Shown: in pieces, positions 46,616 to 54,827 of the stretch | Layout of the letters: each line of letters begins with the position of its first letter | Numbering within the stretch: the first letter of the stretch is position 1 | Source of the DNA: Ruicaihuangia caeni | GTDB taxonomy: Bacteria; Actinomycetota; Actinomycetes; Actinomycetales; Microbacteriaceae | NCBI RefSeq assembly: GCF_029952955.1 | Contig: NZ_JASATX010000001.1 | Span: 930,001-994,000 of the forward strand | Length of the DNA stretch: 64,000 nucleotides | Reading direction: 5' to 3' | Made by a program: the position numbers and the translations under genes | Notes under the pieces: generated by a model | The model's database searches: none | What the model was told of the DNA's origin: nothing | Seen by the model: only the letters and a program-made list of their open reading frames with translations

Positions 46616-48325
46616 TCAGCGGTCCTTCTCGTCGTTCGCAGCGCGAGCCGGGGCACCGGCAGGTGCGAGTGCGGGCAGGTTGACCTCGGGGTGGTTCAGG
46701 TCGAACGCCGGCGACTCCGAACGGATGCGCGGGATCGACGTGAAGTTGTGGCGAGGCGGCGGGCACGAGGTGGCCCACTCGAGCGAGCGTCCGTAGCCCC
46801 ACGGGTCGTTCACGGTCACCTTCGGTGCATTGCGCGCCGTGATCCACACGTTCAGGAAGAACGGCACGAGCGAGACGGCGAGGATGCCGGCACCGATCGT
46901 CGACAGCTGGTTCATCCAGGTGATGCCGTCTTCGTGCAGGTAGGTCGCGTAACGACGCACACCGCCGACCACGCCGATCCAGTGCTGGATCAGGAAGGTC
47001 GTGTGGAACCCGATGAACAGCAGCCAGAAGTGGATCTTGCCCAGACGCTCGTTCAGCATCTTGCCGGTGAACTTCGGCCACCAGAAGTAGAAGCCGGAGA
47101 ACATCGCGAACACCACGGTGCCGAAGACCACATAGTGGAAGTGCGCCACCACGAAGTACGTGTCGGAGACGTGGAAGTCCAACGGCGGCGAGGCGAGAAT
47201 GACACCGGTCAGACCACCGAAGGTGAAGGTGACCAGGAAGCCGATCGCCCACAGCATCGGAGTCTCGAACGTCAATGAGCCTCGCCACATCGTGCCGACC
47301 CAGTTGAAGATCTTCACACCCGTCGGTACGGCGATGAGCATCGTCATCAGCGCGAAGAACGGCAGCAGCACCGAGCCGGTGACGTACATGTGGTGAGCCC
47401 ACACGGTCACGGACAGGGCAGCGATCGCAATGGTCGCGTAGACGAGAGTCTTGTATCCGAAGATCGGCTTGCGGCTGAACACAGGGAAGACCTCGGAGAC
47501 GATGCCGAAGAACGGCAGCGCGATGACATACACCTCTGGGTGTCCGAAGAACCAGAAGAGGTGCTGCCAGAGGAGCGCCCCACCGTTTGCTGGGTTGTAG
47601 ACCTGCCCGTCGAACACACGGTCGATCGCGAGGCCGGCCAGCGCTGCGGCCAGCACAGGGAAGGCCATCAGGATGAGGATCGAGGTGATCAGCGTGTTCC
47701 ACGAGAAGATCGGCATCCGCCACATCGTCATGCCAGGAACGCGCATGGTGATGATCGTCGTGATGAAGTTCACCGCACCGAGGATCGTGCCGAAACCACT
47801 CATCAAGAGGCCGAGCACCCACAGGTTCCCACCGAGGCCCGGCGAGAAGGTGGCGTTCGACAGCGGCGTGTAGGCGAACCAGCCGAACGACGCCGCACCC
47901 TGAGGCGTGAGGAACCCGGCGACCGCGAGCAGCGAGCCGAAGTTGAACAGCCAGAACGCGAACGCGTTCAAACGGGGGAAGGCGACATCCGGCGCACCGA
48001 TCTGCAGCGGCATGATCACGTTTGCGAAGCCAGCGAAGAGCGGCGTCGCGAACATGAGCAGCATGATCGTGCCGTGCATCGTGAACAGCTGGTTGTACTG
48101 CTCCTTGGTGGCGACGATCTCGAGCCCCGGCGCGAAGAGCTGCGCACGGATCACGAGCGCCATCACACCTGCGAGGCAGAAGTAGATGAACGACGTGATC
48201 AGGTACATGTACCCGATGGTCTTGTGGTCAGTGGAGGTCGTCCACTTGACCAGGATGTTGCCCTTGCGCTCCATGCGCGGCGTCATGCCGCTCACGGTCG
48301 GGGCATTGGTCATGGTTGTGCTCAT
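46616..48325 (-). CDS. ctaD: Cytochrome c oxidase subunit I
   Basis: The catalytic heme-copper subunit, 569 residues with 12 helices. The low-spin heme histidines lie in [11 protein letters not shown] and in [10 protein letters not shown]; the CuB histidine and tyrosine are in [13 protein letters not shown], and the other CuB histidines in WAHHMYVTG. It reduces oxygen to water and pumps protons. ATG 48325 is followed by the usual polar start and [10 protein letters not shown]. It lies between ctaC and ctaF on the same strand. Confidence 0.97.
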   Translation of the reverse strand: MSTTMTNAPTVSGMTPRMERKGNILVKWTTSTDHKTIGYMYLITSFIYFCLAGVMALVIRAQLFAPGLEIVATKEQYNQLFTMHGTIMLLMFATPLFAGFANVIMPLQIGAPDVAFPRLNAFAFWLFNFGSLLAVAGFLTPQGAASFGWFAYTPLSNATFSPGLGGNLWVLGLLMSGFGTILGAVNFITTIITMRVPGMTMWRMPIFSWNTLITSILILMAFPVLAAALAGLAIDRVFDGQVYNPANGGALLWQHLFWFFGHPEVYVIALPFFGIVSEVFPVFSRKPIFGYKTLVYATIAIAALSVTVWAHHMYVTGSVLLPFFALMTMLIAVPTGVKIFNWVGTMWRGSLTFETPMLWAIGFLVTFTFGGLTGVILASPPLDFHVSDTYFVVAHFHYVVFGTVVFAMFSGFYFWWPKFTGKMLNERLGKIHFWLLFIGFHTTFLIQHWIGVVGGVRRYATYLHEDGITWMNQLSTIGAGILAVSLVPFFLNVWITARNAPKVTVNDPWGYGRSLEWATSCPPPRHNFTSIPRIRSESPAFDLNHPEVNLPALAPAGAPARAANDEKDR

Positions 48326-48339
48326 AGTCCTATCCCGCC

Positions 48340-49203
48340 CTACTCGCCGCCACGCAGGTTCTCGTTGCCGGGCTGGTTCTGGTTGGTGTCGTATTCGGCA
48401 CCGACCTGACCCACATTGCCCTCGGCGCGCAGTGAATCGATGTAAGCCTCGTACTCGTCCTGCTCGACGACCTTGACGTTGAAGAGCATGAGCGAGTGGT
48501 ACTCGCCGCAGAGCTCCGCGCACTTGCCGGCGAACGTGCCGGTCTCGAGGGGCTCGAAGTACATGTAGTTGGTCTTGCCCGGGAGCATGTCCTTCTTGTA
48601 GAGGAAGTCCACGATCCAGAAGGAGTGGGCGACGTCACGCGACTCGATCTTGATCTCGACCTTCTGGTTCACCGGAAGGTAGAGCGTCGGGAGCGTCTCA
48701 GGGTCGATCGTGTTGTCGTCGCGCGTCTCGCGGGCCTGCACGCCCTGGTAGTAGACGTCGTCGGTCACGTAGTTGAAGTCCCAGGCCCAGCGCTTGCCGA
48801 AGACCTCGATCTGCACGTCGGGCTCGGCGATGGGGGCCTCGATGGCCTCCTGGTCGCGCGCCGTGAAGGCGAAGAAGCCGATGACCAGGATGAACGGCAC
48901 GATCGTGTAGAAGACCTCGATCGGGAGGTTGTAACGCAACTGCACGGGCAGACCGGTCTGGCCCTTGCGCCGGCGGTACACGACGCCTGCCCAGAGGATG
49001 AGCGCCCACGTGATCAGGCCGACGAGCGTGAGCACCGTCCACGAGGTGACCCACAGGCCGGCGATGCGCCCGGCGTGATCGGTGGTCTCGGTCGAGCCCG
49101 GCAAGAAGCCGTTCAGCTGCGCCTGCGTGCATCCGGCGAGAACGATCGAGATCCCAAGTCCGATCGGGATCGCAGCCCATCGGTAACGGCGATTAGAGCG
49201 CAA
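48340..49203 (-). CDS. ctaC: Cytochrome c oxidase subunit II (lipoprotein)
   Basis: The CuA-containing subunit, about 287 residues. An N-terminal signal ends in VLAGC, a lipobox, so it is probably acylated. Two membrane helices ([21 protein letters not shown] and [18 protein letters not shown]) precede the cupredoxin domain, whose CuA site is [12 protein letters not shown] with the earlier His in [13 protein letters not shown]. Two TTG codons could start it; I prefer 49203, seven bases after GAGGGG, over 49209, which abuts it. The promoter lies at 49248. Confidence 0.93.
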   Translation of the reverse strand: MRSNRRYRWAAIPIGLGISIVLAGCTQAQLNGFLPGSTETTDHAGRIAGLWVTSWTVLTLVGLITWALILWAGVVYRRRKGQTGLPVQLRYNLPIEVFYTIVPFILVIGFFAFTARDQEAIEAPIAEPDVQIEVFGKRWAWDFNYVTDDVYYQGVQARETRDDNTIDPETLPTLYLPVNQKVEIKIESRDVAHSFWIVDFLYKKDMLPGKTNYMYFEPLETGTFAGKCAELCGEYHSLMLFNVKVVEQDEYEAYIDSLRAEGNVGQVGAEYDTNQNQPGNENLRGGE

Positions 49204-49247
49204 CGTCAACCCCTCAGAAAGTGCTGTGAATAAGTGCGACGTACTTC

Positions 49248-49255
49248 AGTCTATA
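49248..49255 (-). promoter_or_regulatory. Candidate ctaC-ctaD-ctaF promoter (TATAGACT)
   Basis: On the minus strand TATAGACT contains two overlapping -10 hexamers (TATAGA and TAGACT), the only AT-rich element of the gap, and lies about 44 bases before the ctaC start. Confidence 0.45.
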
Positions 49256-49261
49256 GCCAGA

Positions 49262-49293
49262 AAGGGGCGCCGGCCGTGCGGCCGACACCCCTT
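49262..49293 (-). terminator. erpA terminator
   Basis: On the minus strand AAGGGGTGTCGGCCG pairs with CGGCCGGCGCCCCTT over 14-15 bp with two G-U pairs and a very short loop, followed by TTCTGG. It separates erpA from the ctaC promoter just downstream. Confidence 0.7.
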
Positions 49294-49312
49294 CACCAGG
49301 TCTGATGAGCAC

Positions 49313-49663
49313 TCAGTGGAATGAGTCACCGCAGGCGCAGCTCCCCGCCGCGTTCGGGTTGTCGATGGTGAAGCCCTGCTTCTGAATCGAGTCTTCGAAG
49401 TCGATGTTCGCGCCGTCGAGATACGGCACGCTCATCTTGTCGACGACCACCTCGACGCCGCTGAAATCGACCGTCACGTCACCGTCGAGCAGGCGCTCGT
49501 CGAAGTAGAGCTGATAGATGAGACCCGAGCATCCGCCCGGCTGCACGGCCACGCGCAGCCGCAGGTCGTCGCGCCCCTCCTGCTCGAGCAGGCTGCGCAC
49601 CTTGTCGGCGGCGGCAGTGCTGAGCTTCACACCATGCGCGGGAGCCATCGTCGTATCGGTCAT
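49313..49663 (-). CDS. erpA: Iron-sulfur cluster insertion/assembly protein (ErpA/HesB family)
   Basis: An A-type Fe-S carrier of 116 residues. The three conserved cysteines are in QPGGCSGLIYQ and in SCACGDSF at the C-terminus. It may deliver clusters to Fe-S proteins such as the Rieske subunit. ATG 49663 has AAGGAG upstream. A TAGACT hexamer overlapping the stop of the upstream dipeptidase gene probably starts its transcript. The position beside ctaC is conserved in mycobacteria (Rv2204c). Confidence 0.95.
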   Translation of the reverse strand: MTDTTMAPAHGVKLSTAAADKVRSLLEQEGRDDLRLRVAVQPGGCSGLIYQLYFDERLLDGDVTVDFSGVEVVVDKMSVPYLDGANIDFEDSIQKQGFTIDNPNAAGSCACGDSFH

Positions 49664-49689
49664 GATCTCTCCTTCTGAAGACGCCTGGC

Positions 49690-49695
49690 AGTCTA
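49690..49695 (-). promoter_or_regulatory. -10 hexamer TAGACT overlapping the dipeptidase stop codon
   Basis: The dipeptidase TAG stop (49695-49693, minus strand) is the first half of TAGACT. The erpA ATG follows 26 bases after it, leaving a short leader with a good ribosome binding site. Confidence 0.45.
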
Positions 49696-51192
49696 CGCGC
49701 GCGAGTTGAGGGCCGCTAGCAGATACGCCTCTGTCAAGACCGCCCGGTGGAACACTCCCAGATGCAGCGATTCGTCGGGCGCGTGGGCCCTGGAATCGGG
49801 GTCTTCGACACCGGTGACGAGGATCTCGGCATCCGGGAACATGGTGACGAGATCGGCGATGAAGGGAATGGACCCTCCGACGCCCATCTCCACAGCGGGG
49901 CGCCCCCAGGCGTCATGCATGGCCTGCTTCGCGGCAGCCACCGCCGGCCCCTCCGTGTCGACGAGGAACGGATCTCCCAGATCGACATCGCTGAACTCGA
50001 GCCGACTGCCGAATGGTGCGTGCGCGCGCAGGTGACGCTCCAGGGCTTCGTAGGCGGATGCCGCGGACTGTCCCGGCGCCACACGTGCACTGACCTTCAC
50101 CGTCACGCTCGGCAGCAGCGTGTTGGAGGCATGCTGCACGCTCGGCGCGTCGATCCCCGTGACGGTGATCGCGGGCTGGGCCCAGATGCGGCTGAGAAGG
50201 CTGCCGCGTCCAACAGGCTGCACGCCCTCGAGCAGTCCGGATTCATCGCGCAACTGCGTTTCCGAGTACTCGGGTGTCTGCTGCTCGTGCGAACTCATGC
50301 CCTCGACCGCCACCGCGCCGTCGGCGTCATGAAGGGTCGCGAGCAATCGGGTGGCGGCGAGCATGGCGTCGGGGACTGCTCCCCCGAACATGCCCGAGTG
50401 CAGCGCGTGGTCGAGCGTCTCGACGCGTAGCTTGAACGTCACATTGCCGCGCAGCCCGACCGTGAGCGCAGGGGTGTCGGCGTCCCAATTGCCCGAGTCG
50501 GCGACGACGATCGCGTCAGCGGCGAGCTCGGAACGATGCTGCTGCAAGAAGTTCTTGAACGAGCGGCTGCCGAATTCCTCCTCGCCCTCGATGAACACCG
50601 CGAGTCCGAGGTCGAAGTCCTCGCCCAGCACTTCGACGAGAGCGCGGATCGCGCCGACATGCGCCATGATTCCCGCCTTGTCGTCCGCGGTCCCCCGGCC
50701 GTACAGCCGCCCCTCGTGCAGCGTGGGCTGGAACGGAGGGGTTCGCCACTGCGACTCATCGCCTGGCGGTTGCACGTCGTGGTGGGCGTAGAGGAGCACA
50801 GTGGGCTTGCCGTTCCTTGCGGCCCGGGTTGCCAGAACAGCCGGCTGCCCGTGTGGCCGCTCGTCGATCCCACCGACCGCGTCTGCACCGCTGAGTGCCG
50901 CTCCGATCGGAGCGCTCGAGATCCGCACGCTGTCGAAGATTCCGAGCCCGTCGAGCAGGCCTTTGACCGCCTTCGCGCTTCGCAGCACTTCGGCCGGGTC
51001 GAAGCCGTCCCACGACACCGAGGGGATGCGCGCCAGCGCGCTCAAGTCGGCGATGGTGGAGGGAAGGCCGAGGTGCACGGCCTCGCGAAGCGCGTCGGCG
51101 ACAGAGCCGGATGTCGCGGCATCCGCCCCGTGCGAAGATTCGGTCTGTGCGGCCGGTGCCGGCTCGCTGGCCGGGGCGGGGTTGGCAGTCAT
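49693..51192 (-). CDS. M20-family dipeptidase
   Basis: A 499-residue metal-dependent dipeptidase of the M20 (ArgE/DapE/carnosinase) type. Motifs in order: LLYAHHDVQPPGD, YGRGTADDKAGIMAHV, IEGEEEFGS, DSGNWD and VGGSIPFIADL near the C-terminus. It has the longer form seen in the cytosolic nonspecific dipeptidase group. ATG 51192 lies seven bases after a TAAGAT hexamer, so the transcript is likely leaderless. The about 40-residue N-terminus before the domain is Ala/Pro-rich and disordered. Confidence 0.92.
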   Translation of the reverse strand: MTANPAPASEPAPAAQTESSHGADAATSGSVADALREAVHLGLPSTIADLSALARIPSVSWDGFDPAEVLRSAKAVKGLLDGLGIFDSVRISSAPIGAALSGADAVGGIDERPHGQPAVLATRAARNGKPTVLLYAHHDVQPPGDESQWRTPPFQPTLHEGRLYGRGTADDKAGIMAHVGAIRALVEVLGEDFDLGLAVFIEGEEEFGSRSFKNFLQQHRSELAADAIVVADSGNWDADTPALTVGLRGNVTFKLRVETLDHALHSGMFGGAVPDAMLAATRLLATLHDADGAVAVEGMSSHEQQTPEYSETQLRDESGLLEGVQPVGRGSLLSRIWAQPAITVTGIDAPSVQHASNTLLPSVTVKVSARVAPGQSAASAYEALERHLRAHAPFGSRLEFSDVDLGDPFLVDTEGPAVAAAKQAMHDAWGRPAVEMGVGGSIPFIADLVTMFPDAEILVTGVEDPDSRAHAPDESLHLGVFHRAVLTEAYLLAALNSRA

Positions 51193-51197
51193 GCGGG

Positions 51198-51205
51198 TAA
51201 TCTTA
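51198..51205. promoter_or_regulatory. Overlapping divergent -10 elements (TAATCTTA)
   Basis: TAATCT on the plus strand (51198-51203) and TAAGAT on the minus strand (51205-51200) share four base pairs in a 37-bp gap. The minus hexamer ends seven bases before the dipeptidase ATG. The plus hexamer would give the DUF3043 gene a leader of about 19 bases with a GAGGA site. Confidence 0.5.
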
Positions 51206-51229
51206 GGGAGACCCGACTTCTGAGGACTC

Positions 51230-51814
51230 ATGGCTAAGACAACTGATCGCGCTTCGCACTCCCCCGCCGACAAGCCGTCGGACGAGCCGTCGGCCGTCGA
51301 GGGCAAGGGACGCCCCACGCCGAGCCGGCGCCAGCAGGAAGCCGCTCGCAAGCGCCCACTGGTCGCGGATCAGAGCAAAGAGGCGCGGCGCGAGGCCCGG
51401 GCGAAGCTCAACGTGGCCCGCGAACGGGCGCGCATCGGTCTGGCCAACGGTGAGGAGCGCTACCTTCCCGAGCGCGACCGCGGCCCGCAGAAGCGATGGG
51501 TGCGCGACTACGTCGATGCGAGGTTCAGCGTCGGCGAGTTCCTGATCCCCCTCATGCTGATCGTGCTGGTGATCACCTTCGTGCAGGATCCGATGATCCA
51601 GCTGATCTCGATGGTCGCCCTGTGGGTGTTCTTCGGCCTGGCCGTGCTCGACAGCATCTTCCTCGGGTGGCAGGTGCGGCGAAAGCTGAGCGCGAAGTTC
51701 GGAGCAGACCGCCTCGAGCGCGGTGTGCGCTGGTACGCGGCCATGCGCGGACTGCAGATGCGCGTGATGCGCCTGCCCAAGCCCCAGGTGAAGCGCGGCC
51801 AGTACCCCGAGTGA
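51230..51814 (+). CDS. DUF3043 membrane protein
   Basis: A 194-residue protein found widely in actinobacteria. The first about 95 residues are basic and disordered (PTPSRRQQEAARKRPL, ARREARAKLNVARERARIG), followed by RDYVDARFSVGEFLIPLMLIVLV, two membrane helices, and a basic C-terminal tail (RLPKPQVKRGQYPE). This is the DUF3043 pattern. Function unknown. GAGGA lies three bases before ATG 51230. It shares a promoter region with the divergent dipeptidase gene. Confidence 0.88.
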   Translation: MAKTTDRASHSPADKPSDEPSAVEGKGRPTPSRRQQEAARKRPLVADQSKEARREARAKLNVARERARIGLANGEERYLPERDRGPQKRWVRDYVDARFSVGEFLIPLMLIVLVITFVQDPMIQLISMVALWVFFGLAVLDSIFLGWQVRRKLSAKFGADRLERGVRWYAAMRGLQMRVMRLPKPQVKRGQYPE

Positions 51815-51852
51815 CCGGCCACTGGCCACAGCGAGCGGTCGCTACGCGGTGT

Positions 51853-51878
51853 GAGTCGCGCGCTCGATGCAGCGACTC
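51853..51878. terminator. Weak hairpin between DUF3043 and pyrD genes
   Basis: GAGTCGC and GCGACTC form a 7-bp stem with a 12-base loop in the 100-bp gap between convergent genes. Confidence 0.3.
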
Positions 51879-51914
51879 CGTCGACTGAATCGAGGCGCCA
51901 TCAGCGCCGACCCG

Positions 51915-52943
51915 TCAGGCGGCGCGCCGGACGAGTCCGCGGTTGATCTGCCTCGCCCAGAGCGGGCCGCGGTAGATGAACCCGGTGTAGCCCTGCACTA
52001 GTGTCGCCCCCGCGTTCAATCGCTCACGCACATCCTCCGCGGTTTCGACGCCCCCGACCGAGATGATGCAGAGCTCGGCCGGTACCAGCGAGCGAAGCAG
52101 GCGCAACAGCTCGAGCGAGCGGTGCTTGAGCGGCGGGCCGCTGACTCCGCCGGGCCCGATCGCGGCGACGGTCGCGGCATCCGTTCGCAGTCCCTCACGA
52201 GAGAGCGTGGTGTTGGTCGCGATGATGCCGGCGAGGCCGATCCGGACGACGAGCGCGGCGATGCGCTCCGCCTGCTCGTCGGTGAGGTCTGGCGCGATCT
52301 TCACGAGCACCGGAGTCGCTCCGGCCGCATCGCGCACACCCGTGAGCAGCGGTTCGAGACGCTCGAGCTCCTGCAGGCCGCGCAGGCCCGGCGTGTTCGG
52401 CGAGCTCACGTTGACGACGAGGTAGTCGGCGACCGGCGCGAGTGACCTGGTGCTCTCGAGGTAGTCGTCCAGCGCATCGTCGACGTCGACCACCCGCGAC
52501 TTGCCGATGTTCACACCGATGACCGGACGATTCGGGGAGGATGCTGCAGCCCGAAGCCGCGGAAGCGCCGCCGCCGCGCCCTCGTTGTTGAAGCCCATGC
52601 GATTGATCAGTGCTCGATCCGCCAGCAGGCGGAAGAGACGGGGGCGTTCATTGCCTGGCTGCGGCTTGGCGGTGATCGTGCCGACCTCGACGTGGCCGAA
52701 GCCCAGCTGGCCGAGGCCGGCGATGCCCTTGCCGTCCTTGTCGAACCCGGCAGCGAGGCCGAAGGGCGAGGCGAATTGGAGGCCGAGCGTCTGCACCGCG
52801 AGCGATGGATCGGGAGCGCACGCCCGCGCGGCAATACGACCCAGGCCGACACGAGGCAACGCCCTGATCACCGCGAAGGCCAGATGGTGGGCGCGTTCGG
52901 GATCGAGGCGCGTCAAGACCGCGCGGAAGAGCAGCTTGTACAT
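51915..52943 (-). CDS. pyrD: Dihydroorotate dehydrogenase (quinone), class 2
   Basis: The pyrimidine-pathway flavoenzyme that oxidises dihydroorotate to orotate and passes electrons to the quinone pool. It has 342 residues. The N-terminal amphipathic region (YKLLFRAVLTRLDPERAHHLAF) marks class 2 membrane association. FMN/substrate motifs include SPFGLAAGFDKDGKGI, NRMGFNNEGA, NVSSPNTPGLR with the class 2 catalytic serine, and IATNTTLSR. It starts three bases after the nrdR stop, so they are probably co-transcribed. Confidence 0.95.
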   Translation of the reverse strand: MYKLLFRAVLTRLDPERAHHLAFAVIRALPRVGLGRIAARACAPDPSLAVQTLGLQFASPFGLAAGFDKDGKGIAGLGQLGFGHVEVGTITAKPQPGNERPRLFRLLADRALINRMGFNNEGAAAALPRLRAAASSPNRPVIGVNIGKSRVVDVDDALDDYLESTRSLAPVADYLVVNVSSPNTPGLRGLQELERLEPLLTGVRDAAGATPVLVKIAPDLTDEQAERIAALVVRIGLAGIIATNTTLSREGLRTDAATVAAIGPGGVSGPPLKHRSLELLRLLRSLVPAELCIISVGGVETAEDVRERLNAGATLVQGYTGFIYRGPLWARQINRGLVRRAA

Positions 52944-52946
52944 GCG

Positions 52947-53468
52947 TCAGCTCGCCGCACCGGTGGAACGGGCCACCGGAGTCGAGTCGGTCTCGTCGTT
53001 CGCGTCGGCAGACGCCGCCGCCGCGTGCTCGCTCCGCAGCACGTCGATCGCCTGCTCGAAGTCTTCGAGCGAGTCGAAGCCCTGATACACGCTCGCGAAG
53101 CGCAGGTAGGCGACCTCGTCGAGCTCGCGCAGCGGAGGCAGGATCGCGAGTCCGATGTCGTTGGCCTCCACCTGGGAGGCTCCGCCCTGCCTGATCGACT
53201 CCTCGACCCGCTGTGCCAGCAGGGCGAGGTCGGTGTCGGTCACCGGTCGGCCCTGGCACGCCTTGCGCACGCCCGAGACGATCTTCTCCCTGCTGAACGG
53301 CTCGATCACCCCGTTGCGCTTGATGACGCTCAGGCTCGCGGTCTCGGTCGTGCTGAAGCGACGGCCGCACTCGGGGCACTGGCGGCGCCGGCGGATCGAC
53401 GAGCCGTCGTCACTGGTGCGCGAATCGACCACGCGGCTGTCTGGGTGGCGGCAGAACGGGCAGTACAT
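52947..53468 (-). CDS. nrdR: Transcriptional repressor NrdR
   Basis: The zinc and nucleotide-binding repressor of ribonucleotide reductase genes. It has 173 residues: the zinc ribbon CPFCRH...CPECGRRF at residues 3-34, then the ATP-cone ([24 protein letters not shown], then [19 protein letters not shown]). The C-terminal about 25 residues are an extra, Ala/Asp-rich tail. A TAGGCT hexamer ends eight bases before ATG 53468, so it can be transcribed without a leader, apart from hisD. Confidence 0.95.
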   Translation of the reverse strand: MYCPFCRHPDSRVVDSRTSDDGSSIRRRRQCPECGRRFSTTETASLSVIKRNGVIEPFSREKIVSGVRKACQGRPVTDTDLALLAQRVEESIRQGGASQVEANDIGLAILPPLRELDEVAYLRFASVYQGFDSLEDFEQAIDVLRSEHAAAASADANDETDSTPVARSTGAAS

Positions 53469-53476
53469 GGTGCTTC

Positions 53477-53482
53477 AGCCTA
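53477..53482 (-). promoter_or_regulatory. -10 hexamer TAGGCT of leaderless nrdR
   Basis: On the minus strand TAGGCT ends eight bases before ATG 53468 in the 29-bp hisD-nrdR gap. Confidence 0.5.
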
Positions 53483-53497
53483 TTCCGCTGCAACCAA

Positions 53498-54805
53498 TCA
53501 CTTGCTGAAGCGCGCCGTCACGGCCTCGCCGTGGGCAGGCAGGTCTTCTGCCCCGCTCAGCGCGACGATGCGTTCGCTCACCTCGCGCAGGCCGTCGCGC
53601 GTGTAGCGCACGATCTGCTGCGGCCGAAGGAAGGTGTACGCCCCGAGGCCCGCCGAGTATCGAGCCTGGCCGCCGGTCGGCAGCACGTGGTTCGAACCGG
53701 CAAGGTAATCGCCGAGGCTGACCGGCGAGTAGGAGCCCATGAAGATGGCCCCGGCGTTGTCGATCATCGCGAGCAGGGAGTCGTCATCACTGGTGTGAAG
53801 CTCGAGGTGCTCAGGGCCGTAGGCATTGCTGAAGGCCGCGGCATCCGCGATCGAATCCATGACGACGATGGCCGACTGGCGACCGGCGAGCGCGACCCCG
53901 ACCCGCTCGGCGTGCCGCGTCGCCGCGGCAGGACCGGTGAGAGCCGCTTCGACGCGGTCAGCGAGATCCACCGAGTCGGTGACGAGCACGGACGAGGCGA
54001 GTTCATCGTGCTCGGCCTGGCTGATGAGGTCGGCGGCGATGAAGTCGGGATCGGCACTGTCGTCGGCGATGATGAGGATCTCGGTCGGCCCGGCCTCGGC
54101 GTCGATACCCGCGACGCCCTGCACGGCCCGCTTCGCCGCTGCGACGAACACATTGCCCGGACCGGTGACGACGTCGACGGGCAGGAGCCCGATCTGCGGC
54201 ACTCCGTAGGCGAGCGCGCCGATGGCGCCGGCGCCGCCCATCGCGTACACCTCATCGACACCCAGCAGCGAGGCCGCTGCGAGGATCGTCGGGTGCACCG
54301 ATGCTCCCGCGTCGTGCTGCGGAGGCGACGCGAGCGCGATCGACCGCACGCCCGCGACCTGGGCGGCAACGACGTTCATGACGACGCTTGACGGATACAC
54401 GGCCTTGCCGCCCGGCACGTAGAGCCCGACGCGCGAGACCGGGTGCCAGCGCTGTTCGATGACCGCTCCGGGTGCGAGTTCGGTGGTGGTCGCCGGCGGC
54501 ACCTGGGCTGCTGTCGCCAGTCGCACGCGGCTGATGGCGCCCTCGAGCGCCTCACGGACCGCTGGATCGAGGGCGGCCTCGGCGTCACGGAGCGCTTGAG
54601 GGTCGACGCGCACGGATGCCGGTCGCACACGATCGAAGCGCTCAGCCTGGTCGAGCAGCGCGGTCTCGCCGCGCTCACGCACGTCGGCGATCAGCTCCGC
54701 GACCTGCGGCGCCACCGAACTGACGTCGCTATCCGGACGCGGAACGAGTGCGAGCAGCTCGGCGTGGTCGAGGGTGCGACCGCGGAGGTCGATGCGCTGA
54801 ATCAT
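53498..54805 (-). CDS. hisD: Histidinol dehydrogenase
   Basis: The zinc enzyme that carries out the last two oxidations of histidine synthesis, histidinol to histidine. It has 435 residues with the GLYVPGGKAVYPSSVVMN segment, AMGGAGAIGALAYG, DVVTGPGNVFVAAAK and AGPTEILIIADDSADPDFIAADLISQAEHD, and DNAGAIFMGSYSPVSLGDY near the C-terminus. The rest of the his pathway is not in the window. A TACGAT hexamer nine bases upstream suggests a short or absent leader. It follows dnaE by 22 bp. Confidence 0.96.
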   Translation of the reverse strand: MIQRIDLRGRTLDHAELLALVPRPDSDVSSVAPQVAELIADVRERGETALLDQAERFDRVRPASVRVDPQALRDAEAALDPAVREALEGAISRVRLATAAQVPPATTTELAPGAVIEQRWHPVSRVGLYVPGGKAVYPSSVVMNVVAAQVAGVRSIALASPPQHDAGASVHPTILAAASLLGVDEVYAMGGAGAIGALAYGVPQIGLLPVDVVTGPGNVFVAAAKRAVQGVAGIDAEAGPTEILIIADDSADPDFIAADLISQAEHDELASSVLVTDSVDLADRVEAALTGPAAATRHAERVGVALAGRQSAIVVMDSIADAAAFSNAYGPEHLELHTSDDDSLLAMIDNAGAIFMGSYSPVSLGDYLAGSNHVLPTGGQARYSAGLGAYTFLRPQQIVRYTRDGLREVSERIVALSGAEDLPAHGEAVTARFSK

Positions 54806-54814
54806 GACGATTCA

Positions 54815-54820
54815 ATCGTA
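54815..54820 (-). promoter_or_regulatory. Candidate -10 hexamer TACGAT before hisD
   Basis: On the minus strand TACGAT ends nine bases before ATG 54805, within the 22-bp gap after dnaE. Confidence 0.4.
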
Positions 54821-54827
54821 TCCGCGC

